A DNA stretch of 52,260 nucleotides from Bacillota bacterium (GTDB lineage: Bacteria > Bacillota > UBA994 > UBA5500). The stretch spans positions 1 to 52,260 of the forward strand of contig JAAYHE010000006.1 of the NCBI GenBank assembly GCA_012735505.1, written 5' to 3'. The translations under genes and the position numbers were made by a program. Of the stretch, positions 43,019 through 51,626 are shown piece after piece. Below the pieces are notes generated by a model. It was not told the origin of the DNA. It was given only the letters and a program-made list of their open reading frames with translations, and ran no database searches. Each line of letters opens with the position of its first letter. Within the stretch, counting starts at the first letter, position 1.

Positions 43019-43111
43019 CTACTTCTGCGCGCCGCGGTCAAACAGCCGGCCGCTCTCGGCGAAAAGGAACAAGGGCAGACCGAAACCGAGAAGGGCAATA
43101 AGAAGCTTCAT
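43019..43111 (-). CDS. 30-residue membrane peptide
   Basis: On the minus strand, ATG at 43111 opens a 30-codon frame ending in TAG at 43019. The peptide begins MKLLIALLGFGLPLFLFAES and ends GRLFDRGAQK: one membrane segment with a short charged tail. AGAGGTGA lies about eight bases before the ATG, a near-consensus promoter (43148-43176) lies 37 bases upstream and a terminator lies just beyond the stop. All signals of a complete gene are present in about 150 bases. It resembles small membrane proteins that modulate a transporter or kinase, but no partner is identified. I know no family for it. Confidence 0.7.
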   Translation of the reverse strand: MKLLIALLGFGLPLFLFAESGRLFDRGAQK

Positions 43112-43147
43112 TGAAGATTCACCTCTAATCTGTTCTTTGCTACTTCG

Positions 43148-43176
43148 AGTATAGGGTAAACATGCATCCTAGTCAA
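43148..43176 (-). promoter_or_regulatory. promoter of the 30-residue membrane peptide
   Basis: On the minus strand TTGACT (43176-43171), a 17-base spacer and TATACT (43153-43148) match the housekeeping consensus closely, giving a leader of about 30 bases. Confidence 0.8.
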
Positions 43177-43340
43177 TGCCGTGTATACAAAATACAATTA
43201 GTAAAATATCTCGTACAAAAGATAACTATGACAATTGTTGCGGGTGGTATATATCTCCTATGTGCCATGTTTGCGCTAATCTATCAACAAAAGTCAACAA
43301 TGGCTTGCTCAAAACCAAGCGCAGATAGCCTTTGTTGCTG

Positions 43341-43349
43341 TGCTATAAT
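43341..43349 (+). promoter_or_regulatory. extended -10 promoter of mutS
   Basis: TGCTATAAT (TG at 43341-43342, TATAAT at 43344-43349) is an extended -10 element 38 bases before mutS. No good -35 is present, as is usual with extended -10 promoters. Confidence 0.6.
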
Positions 43350-43387
43350 GATGTAAATAAGAGCTACGACAGTTAGGATGAGGATAA

Positions 43388-46009
43388 ATGACGAAGCAAT
43401 ATACACCCATGATGCGTCAATACCTACGGATTAAAGAACAGCATCAAGATTGCATCCTCTTTTTTCGTTTAGGCGATTTCTATGAGATGTTCTTGGACGA
43501 CGCGGAAGAAGCCTCTCGCATATTAGGCATAGCCCTTACGGGCCGCGACGCCGGCGCAGCTGGTCGCGTGCCCATGTGCGGTATACCATATCATTCTGCT
43601 GATACCTACATAGCTAAACTGATTGTGCATGGCAAGAAGGTGGCCATCTGCGAGCAAGTCGAAGACCCGAGCCAGGCTAAAGGCCTGGTTGAGCGCCGAG
43701 TGGTGCGCATCATCACACCGGGGAGCTTGCTCGATTCTTCTATGCTGGAGGATGGTCGCCCCAACTACTTGGCTGCCCTGCACCGCACCGGTCAGGCCTA
43801 TGGCTTAGCCCTAGTGGAACTGTCAACCGGGGAAGTACTGGTCGGTGCCTACTCGGGGCGCCAACTACCATCCCCGCTGATTGACGATTTTCTCCGCTTT
43901 GCCCCTGCCGAGCTAGTATTGGGGCCCGAACTTGAGGCTAATGAGGAAGTTGAGCGGCTGTCGCAACTAGCCGGCACCAATGCTAGCACTGTATTGGCAG
44001 CTACCCACTTTGCCCCAGCAGAAGCCGAGCGGGTCCTGCGCGAGCAATATGGGGAGGAGGTAGATCCTAATCTACCCGCTGTGGCTGTACAGGCCCTAGG
44101 GGCCAGTTTGCATTATCTACGCCACGTCCAGCAGCGCAATTTGCCGCACTTACGCCTGCCCCAGCGGCTAGGCACTGGTACCTATATGCATTTAGACACG
44201 GCTACCTGCCGCAACCTAGAACTACTGCGGGGCTACCGCAGTGAAAGCACCGCCGGCTCTCTCTTGGCCGTGTTGGACCAGACAACTACGGCCCTGGGTG
44301 CTCGAGAACTAAAACAATGGATAACCCGGCCCCTTTACGAACTTGATGCCATTAACCGACGCCTTGACGCTGTAGCAGAGTTGCACCAAAAACACTTAGA
44401 ACGGGAGCAACTGCGCCAGTGTTTGCAGGATTGTTACGATCTAGAGCGCCTAGCTAGCCGTGTGGCTACGGGAGTGGCCAACGCTCGCGACCTACAAGCT
44501 TTAGGGTCTACCTTGCGGCGTTTGCCCCAACTATTGTCTTTATTAAACCAGTTTAGGGCCCCGCGCTTACAGGCCATTGCCTCCGATCTAATGCTTTTGC
44601 CCGACCTGGCAGACGAACTTGGGCGTGCCCTGCGCGAGGACTTGCCCTTGAGCATACGCGAGGGTGGCATTTTCGCCTCGGGCTATAACCAGCAGCTAGA
44701 TGACTTGCGGCGGGCTGCTCAGGAAGGCAAACAGTGGCTTGCCCAGCTAGAAGCGCGCGAAAGGGAACTAACAGGCATTAAGTCTCTTAAGGTCGGTTTC
44801 AACAAAGTCTTTGGTTATTACCTAGAGGTGACTAAAGCCAACCTCGACCAGGTACCGCCCCATTATGTACGTAAACAGACCTTGGTTAATGCAGAACGCT
44901 TTATTACCGATGAATTAAAGTCCCGAGAAGATGCCATTCTCGGGGGAGAAGAGAAGCAGCGCGCTCTAGAATATGAGCTTTTCGTAGAACTACGGGAAAG
45001 GGTCAGCACCTATGTGCCTGCTATCCAGAAGAACGCACGCCTTATCGCCGAGCTCGACTGCCTGCAATCGCTGGCAGAGGTGGCCGTGCGCCAGCATTAT
45101 TGTCGGCCACAAATTGCCGAAAGCGGCACGCTGGAAATCATCGGTGGCAGGCACCCAGTAGTAGAGCAAGTGGTGGGGCGCCACAAGTTCGTTCCTAATG
45201 ATTTGTCGCTGCAGGCTGGGGAAACGTTGATAATTACCGGCCCGAATATGGGTGGTAAATCTACCTATATGCGCCAAGTGGCCCTCATCGTGATCATGGC
45301 GCAAATGGGTAGCTTTGTGCCGGCCGAATCGGCTACCATCGGGCTCGTTGATCGCATTTTCACCCGTGTCGGCGCTGCTGACGACCTATTCTCTGGCCAG
45401 AGCACCTTTATGGTGGAAATGGTAGAAAGCAAAGTTGCCCTCACTGAGGCCACGCAGCACAGCTTAATCCTGTTTGATGAGCTAGGCCGGGGTACCAGCA
45501 CTTTCGACGGTATGGCCCTGGCCTGGGCGATCATTGAATATGTGCAGCACCATCTGCGGGCCAAAACCCTCTTTTCTACCCATTACCATGAACTGACTGG
45601 CTTGGCCGAGCGTTTGCCACTAGTGCGCAATGTTTCCTGCCAAGTAGCCGAAGACAAGGGCGAGCTAGTCTTCCTGCACCGCGTTGTGCCTGGCCGCGCC
45701 GACCGCAGCTACGGCATTAACGTGGCCAAGATGGCGGGCTTGCCAACGCCGGTGATCCAGCGCGCTCGCCAAGTGTTAGCCCGCATCGAGCAACGCTCGC
45801 CTAGCGAGGTGGGGGCCTTGCAGCTCACCTTGGGCGACTATCAATTGGATAGGGCAGAAGCAGAGGCGGCGGCTAGTTCCTCGCTGCCAACCCAGCATCA
45901 GCAAATTCTCGACGGGTTGGCCGCCCTAGATATTAACGAGCTCACTCCATTAGACGCTTTGAACCTGCTGGCTTCCTGGAGCCGTTTGTATAAAGAAGGG
46001 GTGGAGTAG
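43388..46009 (+). CDS. mutS: DNA mismatch repair protein MutS
   Basis: MutS recognises mismatches and short insertion loops. The 873-residue protein is full length: mismatch-binding FxE-type motif in LGDFYEMFLDDAEEASR near the N-terminus, connector and lever domains, clamp, then the ATPase with Walker A GPNMGGKST near 618-626, Walker B and the D-loop LFDELGRGTSTFDG near 695, and the C-terminal helix-turn-helix (LPTPVIQRARQVLARIE). It begins the conserved operon mutS-mutL-miaA-hfq and ends one base before mutL. Confidence 0.98.
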   Translation: MTKQYTPMMRQYLRIKEQHQDCILFFRLGDFYEMFLDDAEEASRILGIALTGRDAGAAGRVPMCGIPYHSADTYIAKLIVHGKKVAICEQVEDPSQAKGLVERRVVRIITPGSLLDSSMLEDGRPNYLAALHRTGQAYGLALVELSTGEVLVGAYSGRQLPSPLIDDFLRFAPAELVLGPELEANEEVERLSQLAGTNASTVLAATHFAPAEAERVLREQYGEEVDPNLPAVAVQALGASLHYLRHVQQRNLPHLRLPQRLGTGTYMHLDTATCRNLELLRGYRSESTAGSLLAVLDQTTTALGARELKQWITRPLYELDAINRRLDAVAELHQKHLEREQLRQCLQDCYDLERLASRVATGVANARDLQALGSTLRRLPQLLSLLNQFRAPRLQAIASDLMLLPDLADELGRALREDLPLSIREGGIFASGYNQQLDDLRRAAQEGKQWLAQLEARERELTGIKSLKVGFNKVFGYYLEVTKANLDQVPPHYVRKQTLVNAERFITDELKSREDAILGGEEKQRALEYELFVELRERVSTYVPAIQKNARLIAELDCLQSLAEVAVRQHYCRPQIAESGTLEIIGGRHPVVEQVVGRHKFVPNDLSLQAGETLIITGPNMGGKSTYMRQVALIVIMAQMGSFVPAESATIGLVDRIFTRVGAADDLFSGQSTFMVEMVESKVALTEATQHSLILFDELGRGTSTFDGMALAWAIIEYVQHHLRAKTLFSTHYHELTGLAERLPLVRNVSCQVAEDKGELVFLHRVVPGRADRSYGINVAKMAGLPTPVIQRARQVLARIEQRSPSEVGALQLTLGDYQLDRAEAEAAASSSLPTQHQQILDGLAALDINELTPLDALNLLASWSRLYKEGVE

Positions 46010-46010
46010 C

Positions 46011-47825
46011 ATGGGCGAAATTCAAATCTTACCCGAGACGATTGCTAATCAGATCGCTGCCGGAGAAGTTGTGGAACGACCTGCCTCTATTGTGAAAGAG
46101 CTAGCGGAAAATGCTGTCGATGCCGGTGCTACCCGCATTGATATTGAAATAGAAAATGGAGGCCTCGAGCGGATAACCGTGAGCGATAACGGGCGCGGCA
46201 TGAGCCCGGCAGATGCCGAGCTTGCCTTTGCTCGGCATGCCACCAGCAAGTTGCGTACCGCCGACGACTTGTTTTGTATCACTTCTCTCGGCTTCCGGGG
46301 AGAAGCCTTGCCTAGCATCGCTTCGGTAGCCCAAGTCGAATTGGTTACGCGCCAACCCAGCAGCGATGCCGCCTACAAAGTAGTCGTTCGTGGCGGGCAG
46401 CATCTGGACAGCACACCTTGGGGCGCACCGCCGGGAACTCGCGTTACTGTTACCGACCTGTTCTATAACACACCAGCACGGCAAAAATTCTTGAGTTCGC
46501 CCCGGGCAGAAGCGGGGCGTGTACGCGATCTGGTGACTAAGTTGGCGCTTACTGCTCCCAGCATCGCCTTTCGGCTCACGCAAGATGGGCGCATAGTGCT
46601 AGAAACGCCCGGTGATGCTAAACTGAAGGATGCTATCCTCGCCCTGTATGGGAATGAAGTAGCCCAGCAGATGATCGCAGTAGAACAGCAAACAGCCAAG
46701 GTAACAATACAAGGGCTGATTAGCCGCCCCGACTTGACCCGTAACAACCGGCGCGACCAAGTATTCGTCATTAATGGCCGTTTAGTCCAGTGTCGCTCAC
46801 TAGCGGCCGTGCTGCAAGAAGCATATCGTTCGTTGTTGCCTAGTGGCCGTCATCCCTTGGCTTTTCTGCAGCTCAATTTGCCTCCTAATCTAGTAGACGT
46901 CAACGTGCACCCGGCTAAAATCGAAGTGCGTTTGAGTGAAGAAAGGCAAATTGCGGCTATCGTTTTGCGAACTCTGCGGGAAACTCTAGCAAGTGCAGGC
47001 CAGGTGGATGCTGCTGCTACCACCGAATGGCGCCCGTCAGCTATTCCGTCGCCATTTCAGCTGGCACCCGAGCGACAGATGGCTAGGCCTCAGCTTGTCA
47101 GTGAGCTTGCAGCCGAACCGATGGCAACTGAAAAACCCCATGTTCCCATTAGCTTTTATCGGCCAAAAACAGATGTTAGGCCCATAAGTTTCTCCAGACC
47201 GGAGGTAAGGGCAGAAACAGAAGTAGAAATAGTTGCCGATTCTGTTGGCACTAATGCCATCCCTTATAGGGTGTTAGGCCAAGTGTTACAGAGTTACATA
47301 GTAGTGGAGCGGGAAGGCGCCCTCTTGCTCGTAGACCAGCATGCGGCACACGAGCGGGTCATCTATGAACAGCTCACCCAGCAAGATAGCGAGCGGGTGG
47401 TCACGCCCTTGCTCATGCCTTATACCTTGGAAGTGGGGGCGCGCGAAGCTGGGGTGCTCGAGAGCGCTCAAGCAGAGCTGTTAGCCCTCGGCTTTGAGGT
47501 TGAGCATTTCGGCGGTTTCACTTGGGCTCTGCGCAGTATTCCGCAGGTTTACCGGGGCCGCTTGCTCCCGGAAGAATTCTTTGACTTACTGGCCGACTTG
47601 GCCGAAGGCTGGCATGGCCTCAAGCCCGATGCTCAGCGCGAGCGCGTATTGATCCGCCTCGCCTGTACCGGTGCAATCAAAGCCGGGCAAAAACTGCATA
47701 CAGCCGAGATGATCGAACTATTAGATCAGCTCTGGCATACCCAGTTACCTTTTACCTGCCCCCATGGACGCCCGACTGCTCTACAATTTAACGCCGACCA
47801 GCTCTATCGTCTTTTCCACCCGTAA
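46011..47825 (+). CDS. mutL: DNA mismatch repair protein MutL (endonuclease type)
   Basis: The 604-residue MutL has the GHKL ATPase at its N-terminus (IAAGEVVERPASIVKELAEN, DNGRGMSP, GFRGEALPSI) and a C-terminal nicking domain with the metal-binding DQHAAHERVIYEQ near 442 plus ACTGAIKAGQK and the closing CPHGRPT. The DQHA(X)2E(X)4E motif indicates an active endonuclease, as in organisms without MutH. It follows mutS by one base and overlaps, in another frame, the upstream extension of the miaA ORF but not its chosen start. Confidence 0.98.
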   Translation: MGEIQILPETIANQIAAGEVVERPASIVKELAENAVDAGATRIDIEIENGGLERITVSDNGRGMSPADAELAFARHATSKLRTADDLFCITSLGFRGEALPSIASVAQVELVTRQPSSDAAYKVVVRGGQHLDSTPWGAPPGTRVTVTDLFYNTPARQKFLSSPRAEAGRVRDLVTKLALTAPSIAFRLTQDGRIVLETPGDAKLKDAILALYGNEVAQQMIAVEQQTAKVTIQGLISRPDLTRNNRRDQVFVINGRLVQCRSLAAVLQEAYRSLLPSGRHPLAFLQLNLPPNLVDVNVHPAKIEVRLSEERQIAAIVLRTLRETLASAGQVDAAATTEWRPSAIPSPFQLAPERQMARPQLVSELAAEPMATEKPHVPISFYRPKTDVRPISFSRPEVRAETEVEIVADSVGTNAIPYRVLGQVLQSYIVVEREGALLLVDQHAAHERVIYEQLTQQDSERVVTPLLMPYTLEVGAREAGVLESAQAELLALGFEVEHFGGFTWALRSIPQVYRGRLLPEEFFDLLADLAEGWHGLKPDAQRERVLIRLACTGAIKAGQKLHTAEMIELLDQLWHTQLPFTCPHGRPTALQFNADQLYRLFHP

Positions 47826-47841
47826 ACCTGGAGGTGGTTCT

Positions 47842-48783
47842 GTGCACAAACTACTCGTTATTGTCGGCCCCACCGCCGTTGGCAAGACTGATATTGCCAT
47901 CCAATTAGCGCTTAAGCTCAACGGCGAGATTATTTCGGCCGACTCCATGCAGATTTATCGAGGTATGGACATCGGTACAGCTAAACCTACTTTAGAAGAG
48001 CAGGCAGGCATTCCTCATCATCTAATAGATGTCGTCGATCCTGGGGAACCTTTTAGCGTGGCCGACTTTCAAGCTTTAGCGCGGGCGAAAATCGACGAAA
48101 TCTCGGCTCGCGGGCGGCTACCCATTTTGGCGGGCGGTACCGGACTTTACGTGCGTGCTGTCATCGACCCATATAATTTCATCCCGGCCGAAACCGATTG
48201 GAAGCTGCGCGAGAAACTGCGGCGGCAGGCACAGGAAGTAGGGCTTGCTTCCATCTATCAGTGGCTGAGCGAAGTAGACCCCGTTGCCGCTGATCGTATT
48301 CATCCCAACGATGCTCGACGCATTATTCGGGCTCTAGAGGTTTACCAAACGACAGGCAAACCACTTTCCTTTTGGGAGCAACAAGTTGACACCGATAGGC
48401 CCCTTTACGATTTACTCATGATAGGCCTCAATCGCCCGCGGCAGGAGCTCTATCAGCGTATCAACCTACGAGTTGACAAAATGGTGGAGGCTGGCCTTCT
48501 CGACGAAGCTCGCCGGCTCCTAGCTCAGGGGTTAGACGAAAAATTTATCGCTAATCAGGCTATCGGTTACAAGGAATTCTTTCCCTACTTAAAGGGCCAA
48601 GAAACACTGGATGAAGCTATGGAACGGTTGAAGCAGAACACCCGGCGCTACGCCAAGCGCCAGCTCACCTGGTTCCGGGCTGACCCCCGCATACAATGGG
48701 TGCAAATAACTGTCGGCCGTCAGACAGCAGAAATTGTAAATGATATCCTACAAATAGTTGCGGCAAAATGGCAGATAGTATAA
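47842..48783 (+). CDS. miaA: tRNA dimethylallyltransferase MiaA
   Basis: MiaA transfers dimethylallyl to A37 of tRNAs reading UNN codons. The 313-residue product carries GPTAVGKTD at residues 9-17, the substrate-binding SADSMQIYRGMDIGTAKP, ILAGGTGLYVRAVI, HPNDARRIIRALEV and ANQAIGYKEFFPYL. Start is GTG 47842, seven bases after GGAGG; the longer in-frame ORF from 47764 lies within mutL and is rejected. Place in the mutS-mutL-miaA-hfq order is typical of Bacillota. Confidence 0.97.
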   Translation: MHKLLVIVGPTAVGKTDIAIQLALKLNGEIISADSMQIYRGMDIGTAKPTLEEQAGIPHHLIDVVDPGEPFSVADFQALARAKIDEISARGRLPILAGGTGLYVRAVIDPYNFIPAETDWKLREKLRRQAQEVGLASIYQWLSEVDPVAADRIHPNDARRIIRALEVYQTTGKPLSFWEQQVDTDRPLYDLLMIGLNRPRQELYQRINLRVDKMVEAGLLDEARRLLAQGLDEKFIANQAIGYKEFFPYLKGQETLDEAMERLKQNTRRYAKRQLTWFRADPRIQWVQITVGRQTAEIVNDILQIVAAKWQIV

Positions 48784-48884
48784 AATGGTTGGCAGGTATA
48801 AGCTGCTAATTGCTTTGCGATTAGCGCTTAATAGCCGCAACGCTACCAGCGTTGCTAGGAGTAGAGAGAGAAGGGGGCCTTGCT

Positions 48885-49133
48885 TTGAACAAGCCTAGCA
48901 TCAACCTGCAAGATACGTTTCTGAACCACATGCGCAAAGAAAACGTGCCAGTGACAGTCTTCCTAGTTAATGGCTATCAGCTGAAGGGTATTTTACGCGG
49001 TTTCGATAACTTTACCTTGGTCCTGGAAGCTGAAGGGAAACAACAGCTGGTATACAAACATGCTATCTCTACCGTAGCACCCTTTAGGCCCGTGCAGCTT
49101 ACGGCACTAGAGCCCAAGACTAACGATGAATAA
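48885..49133 (+). CDS. hfq: RNA chaperone Hfq
   Basis: The 82-residue protein matches Hfq: [20 protein letters not shown] with Sm1 motif, [20 protein letters not shown], and Sm2 [13 protein letters not shown] with the conserved YKHA. It forms a hexamer that pairs small RNAs with mRNAs. Start is TTG 48885, eight bases after AGGGGG; the longer ORF from 48852 lacks a ribosome binding site. It is the last gene of the operon and is followed by a strong terminator. Confidence 0.97.
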   Translation: MNKPSINLQDTFLNHMRKENVPVTVFLVNGYQLKGILRGFDNFTLVLEAEGKQQLVYKHAISTVAPFRPVQLTALEPKTNDE

Positions 49134-49140
49134 GAACAAA

Positions 49141-49168
49141 AATGCTGCCCAATCAGGCAGCATTTTTT
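49141..49168. terminator. terminator after hfq
   Basis: AATGCTGCC/GGCAGCATT with loop CAATCA is followed by six T residues; on the minus strand an A-rich left flank makes it usable for the convergent HIRAN-like gene too. Confidence 0.93.
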
Positions 49169-49205
49169 CTAAAGACCTTCTGTTCTTGTTTTGTTACCAA
49201 GAATC

Positions 49206-50363
49206 CTACAACTCCTGCTTGATGCATATTCTCGGATCATAAAAGGAGTTCGGCCCGCCACCAGCTATTTCAACTAAGTCTACCGTTAGCCGATACCCCT
49301 TGTCCATCAGATGAGTGACGACATCTGCAAATTCCTGCGGGACATAGCCAAGAAACTGCTTAAATCGGACAGAAAAGACCATAACCTCGGCCTCTTTCCG
49401 TATCAAAACCAAGGGATCGTGGGGAACCATGCGGGAAAGCATCTCTTGACAGTGAGGAAAGAGTGTAGCAGTAGCAATACGCGTCGTCAGCTGGAAAGGC
49501 TGGGTTAGCCGAAAGCGAGGATTCTTGCGCAAGCGAATCCAGTATGCAATAGAATCAGCCCAGATTGAAAGGCAGTAGACCATTTTTTCGAAGAAAGCTG
49601 CAGAAATCCGAAGCTCTTCATTCATCTTTTCCACAGCCGATAAGAGTTTTGTCTTATCTAAGGAACCCAACATGAATAGGTACAACCCTTCCTGCACCTT
49701 ATCTGTGTTCATTACAGCTTTGCGCTTTGCCATATCAAAGACCAAGAGGGTAGCAGCTAATAGACCCATTTCCTCAAGGCTGCTTGTTCTGAAAAAATCT
49801 TCTATGTGCTGCCAATAGCCGCTCCATGGAGCAGCAGCAATTAGTTTTTCCAAAGTATCATTGACTACATCACGCGCAAGCCAAGGATCATTTTCAAAAA
49901 AATTGAGTAGATCCAAGTCTCCACTTAGGCTTGCATAGTCTTGCAGGGCGGGGGCGATGTCATCATCGGTCATAGCAGCATGATGGCTTTTGCTCACTGG
50001 GCCAAGTAACTGTAACTCGTTGATATAAATTCGGAGGCCGTAAGCATCGTCTGCCTTGTCGCGTATCACTTCCGCCACATCCGCAACAAAAAGCTGACCC
50101 TTCATCATCAGAGGGCCTAGTACTTCTGCTAGTTCTTTTGGTATGTAGCCTAATCGTTGCCCTAAGCGTAAAGAATAGACTGCGACAATATTTCTCTCCT
50201 CTAGACTAATAGGTTCTCGGTTTAATGCTATCGGATCTCCAACAAATAACTGCGACAAAGCCTCTTGATGTTTGCTATATGCAACACCGGCGAGGTCTGC
50301 TTCAATAGGGTAATGTAATAGGGGATGCGGCTCCGGCCTAGCTGGTACACCCTTGCTAGGCAT
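49206..50363 (-). CDS. tandem HIRAN-like domain protein, N-terminus possibly truncated
   Basis: The 385-residue form begins at ATG 50363. Residues about 24-115 resemble a HIRAN domain (LAGVAYSKHQEALSQLFVGD, YSLRLGQRLGYIPKELAEVL). Residues about 295-385 repeat the pattern (LFPHCQEMLSRMVPHDPLVL, FKQFLGYVPQEFADVVTHLM, ending ICIKQEL against IYINEL in the first copy). The middle is helical and unassigned. HIRAN domains bind single-stranded DNA ends in some repair proteins. No ribosome binding site precedes ATG 50363. The frame stays open for 34 more codons to TAA at 50463-50465, preceded directly by ATG 50468 with ideal AAGGAG spacing, so the native start is probably ATG 50468 and is blocked. Confidence 0.7.
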   Translation of the reverse strand: MPSKGVPARPEPHPLLHYPIEADLAGVAYSKHQEALSQLFVGDPIALNREPISLEERNIVAVYSLRLGQRLGYIPKELAEVLGPLMMKGQLFVADVAEVIRDKADDAYGLRIYINELQLLGPVSKSHHAAMTDDDIAPALQDYASLSGDLDLLNFFENDPWLARDVVNDTLEKLIAAAPWSGYWQHIEDFFRTSSLEEMGLLAATLLVFDMAKRKAVMNTDKVQEGLYLFMLGSLDKTKLLSAVEKMNEELRISAAFFEKMVYCLSIWADSIAYWIRLRKNPRFRLTQPFQLTTRIATATLFPHCQEMLSRMVPHDPLVLIRKEAEVMVFSVRFKQFLGYVPQEFADVVTHLMDKGYRLTVDLVEIAGGGPNSFYDPRICIKQEL

Positions 50364-50462
50364 AGCTGCCGCCTGCTTTTCGGGTGCTGACCTTGTAGCC
50401 GCAGCCGCTCGGGAGAAGCCGCGAAAAAAACTAGGTAAAAAGGAAGTAAAATGATTTGAGCG

Positions 50463-50482
50463 TTACATAAGTCTGTCTCCTT
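50463..50482 (-). promoter_or_regulatory. ribosome binding site followed by ATG-TAA
   Basis: On the minus strand AAGGAG (50482-50477), eight bases, ATG (50468-50466) and TAA (50465-50463) occur in a row, in frame with the HIRAN-like gene. This is either a nonsense mutation at codon 2 or a start-stop element. Confidence 0.7.
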
Positions 50483-50894
50483 GTTCCTTTATTAGGGTTG
50501 TAGGGAGAAAACCCATATAACCAAATTATAATATCTTTTGATGCGTTATAGCTTTATTTCCTCAAACAATCTCAGAAGCACTTGCATGTTCACCTTGTAG
50601 TATCTATGAAGTTCTATTGAGCCTGACGCGCACGTGCATCGCTCGAAGTAATAGGCATTGATAACGTAGTCGAAGAAGTCGCCCGTCGGGCAGGGGTATC
50701 TCTTTTGCTTGACAACCGCAGTCGTTGGAGAAGAAAACAGTTAGATAAGGCAGTCACACTGCTCAAGCACATCAGATAGATGCTACAGAATGATAGAATA
50801 AATGGGAGCAGTAGAGAAAGAGCGAAGTGGTGTAGAGGAAGGCGGCGGCCGCGATCGCCTGTAAGAGTCATTTATGACGGGAAGGGGTGCTAGT
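50469..50894. other. long intergenic region with a possible gene remnant
   Basis: Plus-strand frame from about 50634 to the TAG at 50777 reads like the C-terminal end of a protein (EVIGIDNVVEEVARRAGVSL, then LDNRSRWRRKQLDKAVTLLK) but has no start codon and follows an in-frame TGA. It may be a decayed gene. No terminator or RNA family is recognised. Confidence 0.4.
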
Positions 50895-51557
50895 ATGAGT
50901 GACCATCTTAGCAGTTTATTGGCCAGACTGCAGCAAGCAGCTGACCCAGAGCTCGCCAGGCAAATGGCCGCATATATGAAAAACAGATTTGTCTTTTTTG
51001 GTATTAAGAAGCCCGAGCGCGAGGTGTTGACCAAGGAGTTTATCAAAAGCTCCAGACAAATTCCGGTGAGCGACCTACTGGCGATGGTGTATGATCTATA
51101 TGACCAAACTGAGCGAGAATGTCATTACATAGCCATTAGCCTGTTGGAGCGCAATTATCGGCGCTTTACATATAAAGATTTTCAAATGATGTATCCCCTA
51201 ATTGATCGCGAGGCTTGGTGGGACTCGGTAGACGCCCTGCGCAAACCTATGTCGCTATGGGTCAAAGAGCAGCGGCAGTATTTGGATGAAGTGATGCATC
51301 GACTATTAGCAGCGGATTCTTTCTGGCAACGCCGCGTGGCTATCACCCTTCAGCTATTGTGGAAAGAACAGACTGATACAGCCTGGCTGGAACGTGCCAT
51401 TTTACAAAACAGGCATGATGAAGAATTTTTTATTCAGAAAGCAATCGGCTGGGCCTTGCGGGATTATAGTAAGACTAATCCCGACTGGGTTCGCTCGTTT
51501 CTGCAGCGGCATGAATTGAGTCGCTTAGCGGTGCGTGAGGCTAGTAAGTATGTGTAG
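50895..51557 (+). CDS. DNA alkylation repair protein (AlkD family)
   Basis: The 220-residue all-helical HEAT-repeat protein matches AlkD-type DNA glycosylases: YMKNRFVFFGIKKPEREVL near the N-terminus, ECHYIAISLLERNYRRF, EAWWDSVDALRKPMSLWVK with the active-site WWDxVD, DSFWQRRVAITLQLLWKEQ, and EEFFIQKAIGWALRDYSKTN. These enzymes excise bulky or cationic alkylated purines. I use ATG 50895, behind GAAGGGGTG; ATG 50874 lacks a ribosome binding site. Confidence 0.93.
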   Translation: MSDHLSSLLARLQQAADPELARQMAAYMKNRFVFFGIKKPEREVLTKEFIKSSRQIPVSDLLAMVYDLYDQTERECHYIAISLLERNYRRFTYKDFQMMYPLIDREAWWDSVDALRKPMSLWVKEQRQYLDEVMHRLLAADSFWQRRVAITLQLLWKEQTDTAWLERAILQNRHDEEFFIQKAIGWALRDYSKTNPDWVRSFLQRHELSRLAVREASKYV

Positions 51558-51626
51558 GTTTAGGGCCGGGTAAGCCAGGCGCAGTAGCCGTAGAGTCGTC
51601 TGTGCCTAGTGGAAAGGAGGGGCAGC

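Noticed and set aside
47764-47841. N-terminal extension of MiaA
   Set aside because: It lies within mutL, and the GTG at 47842 has a good ribosome binding site and starts the conserved sequence.
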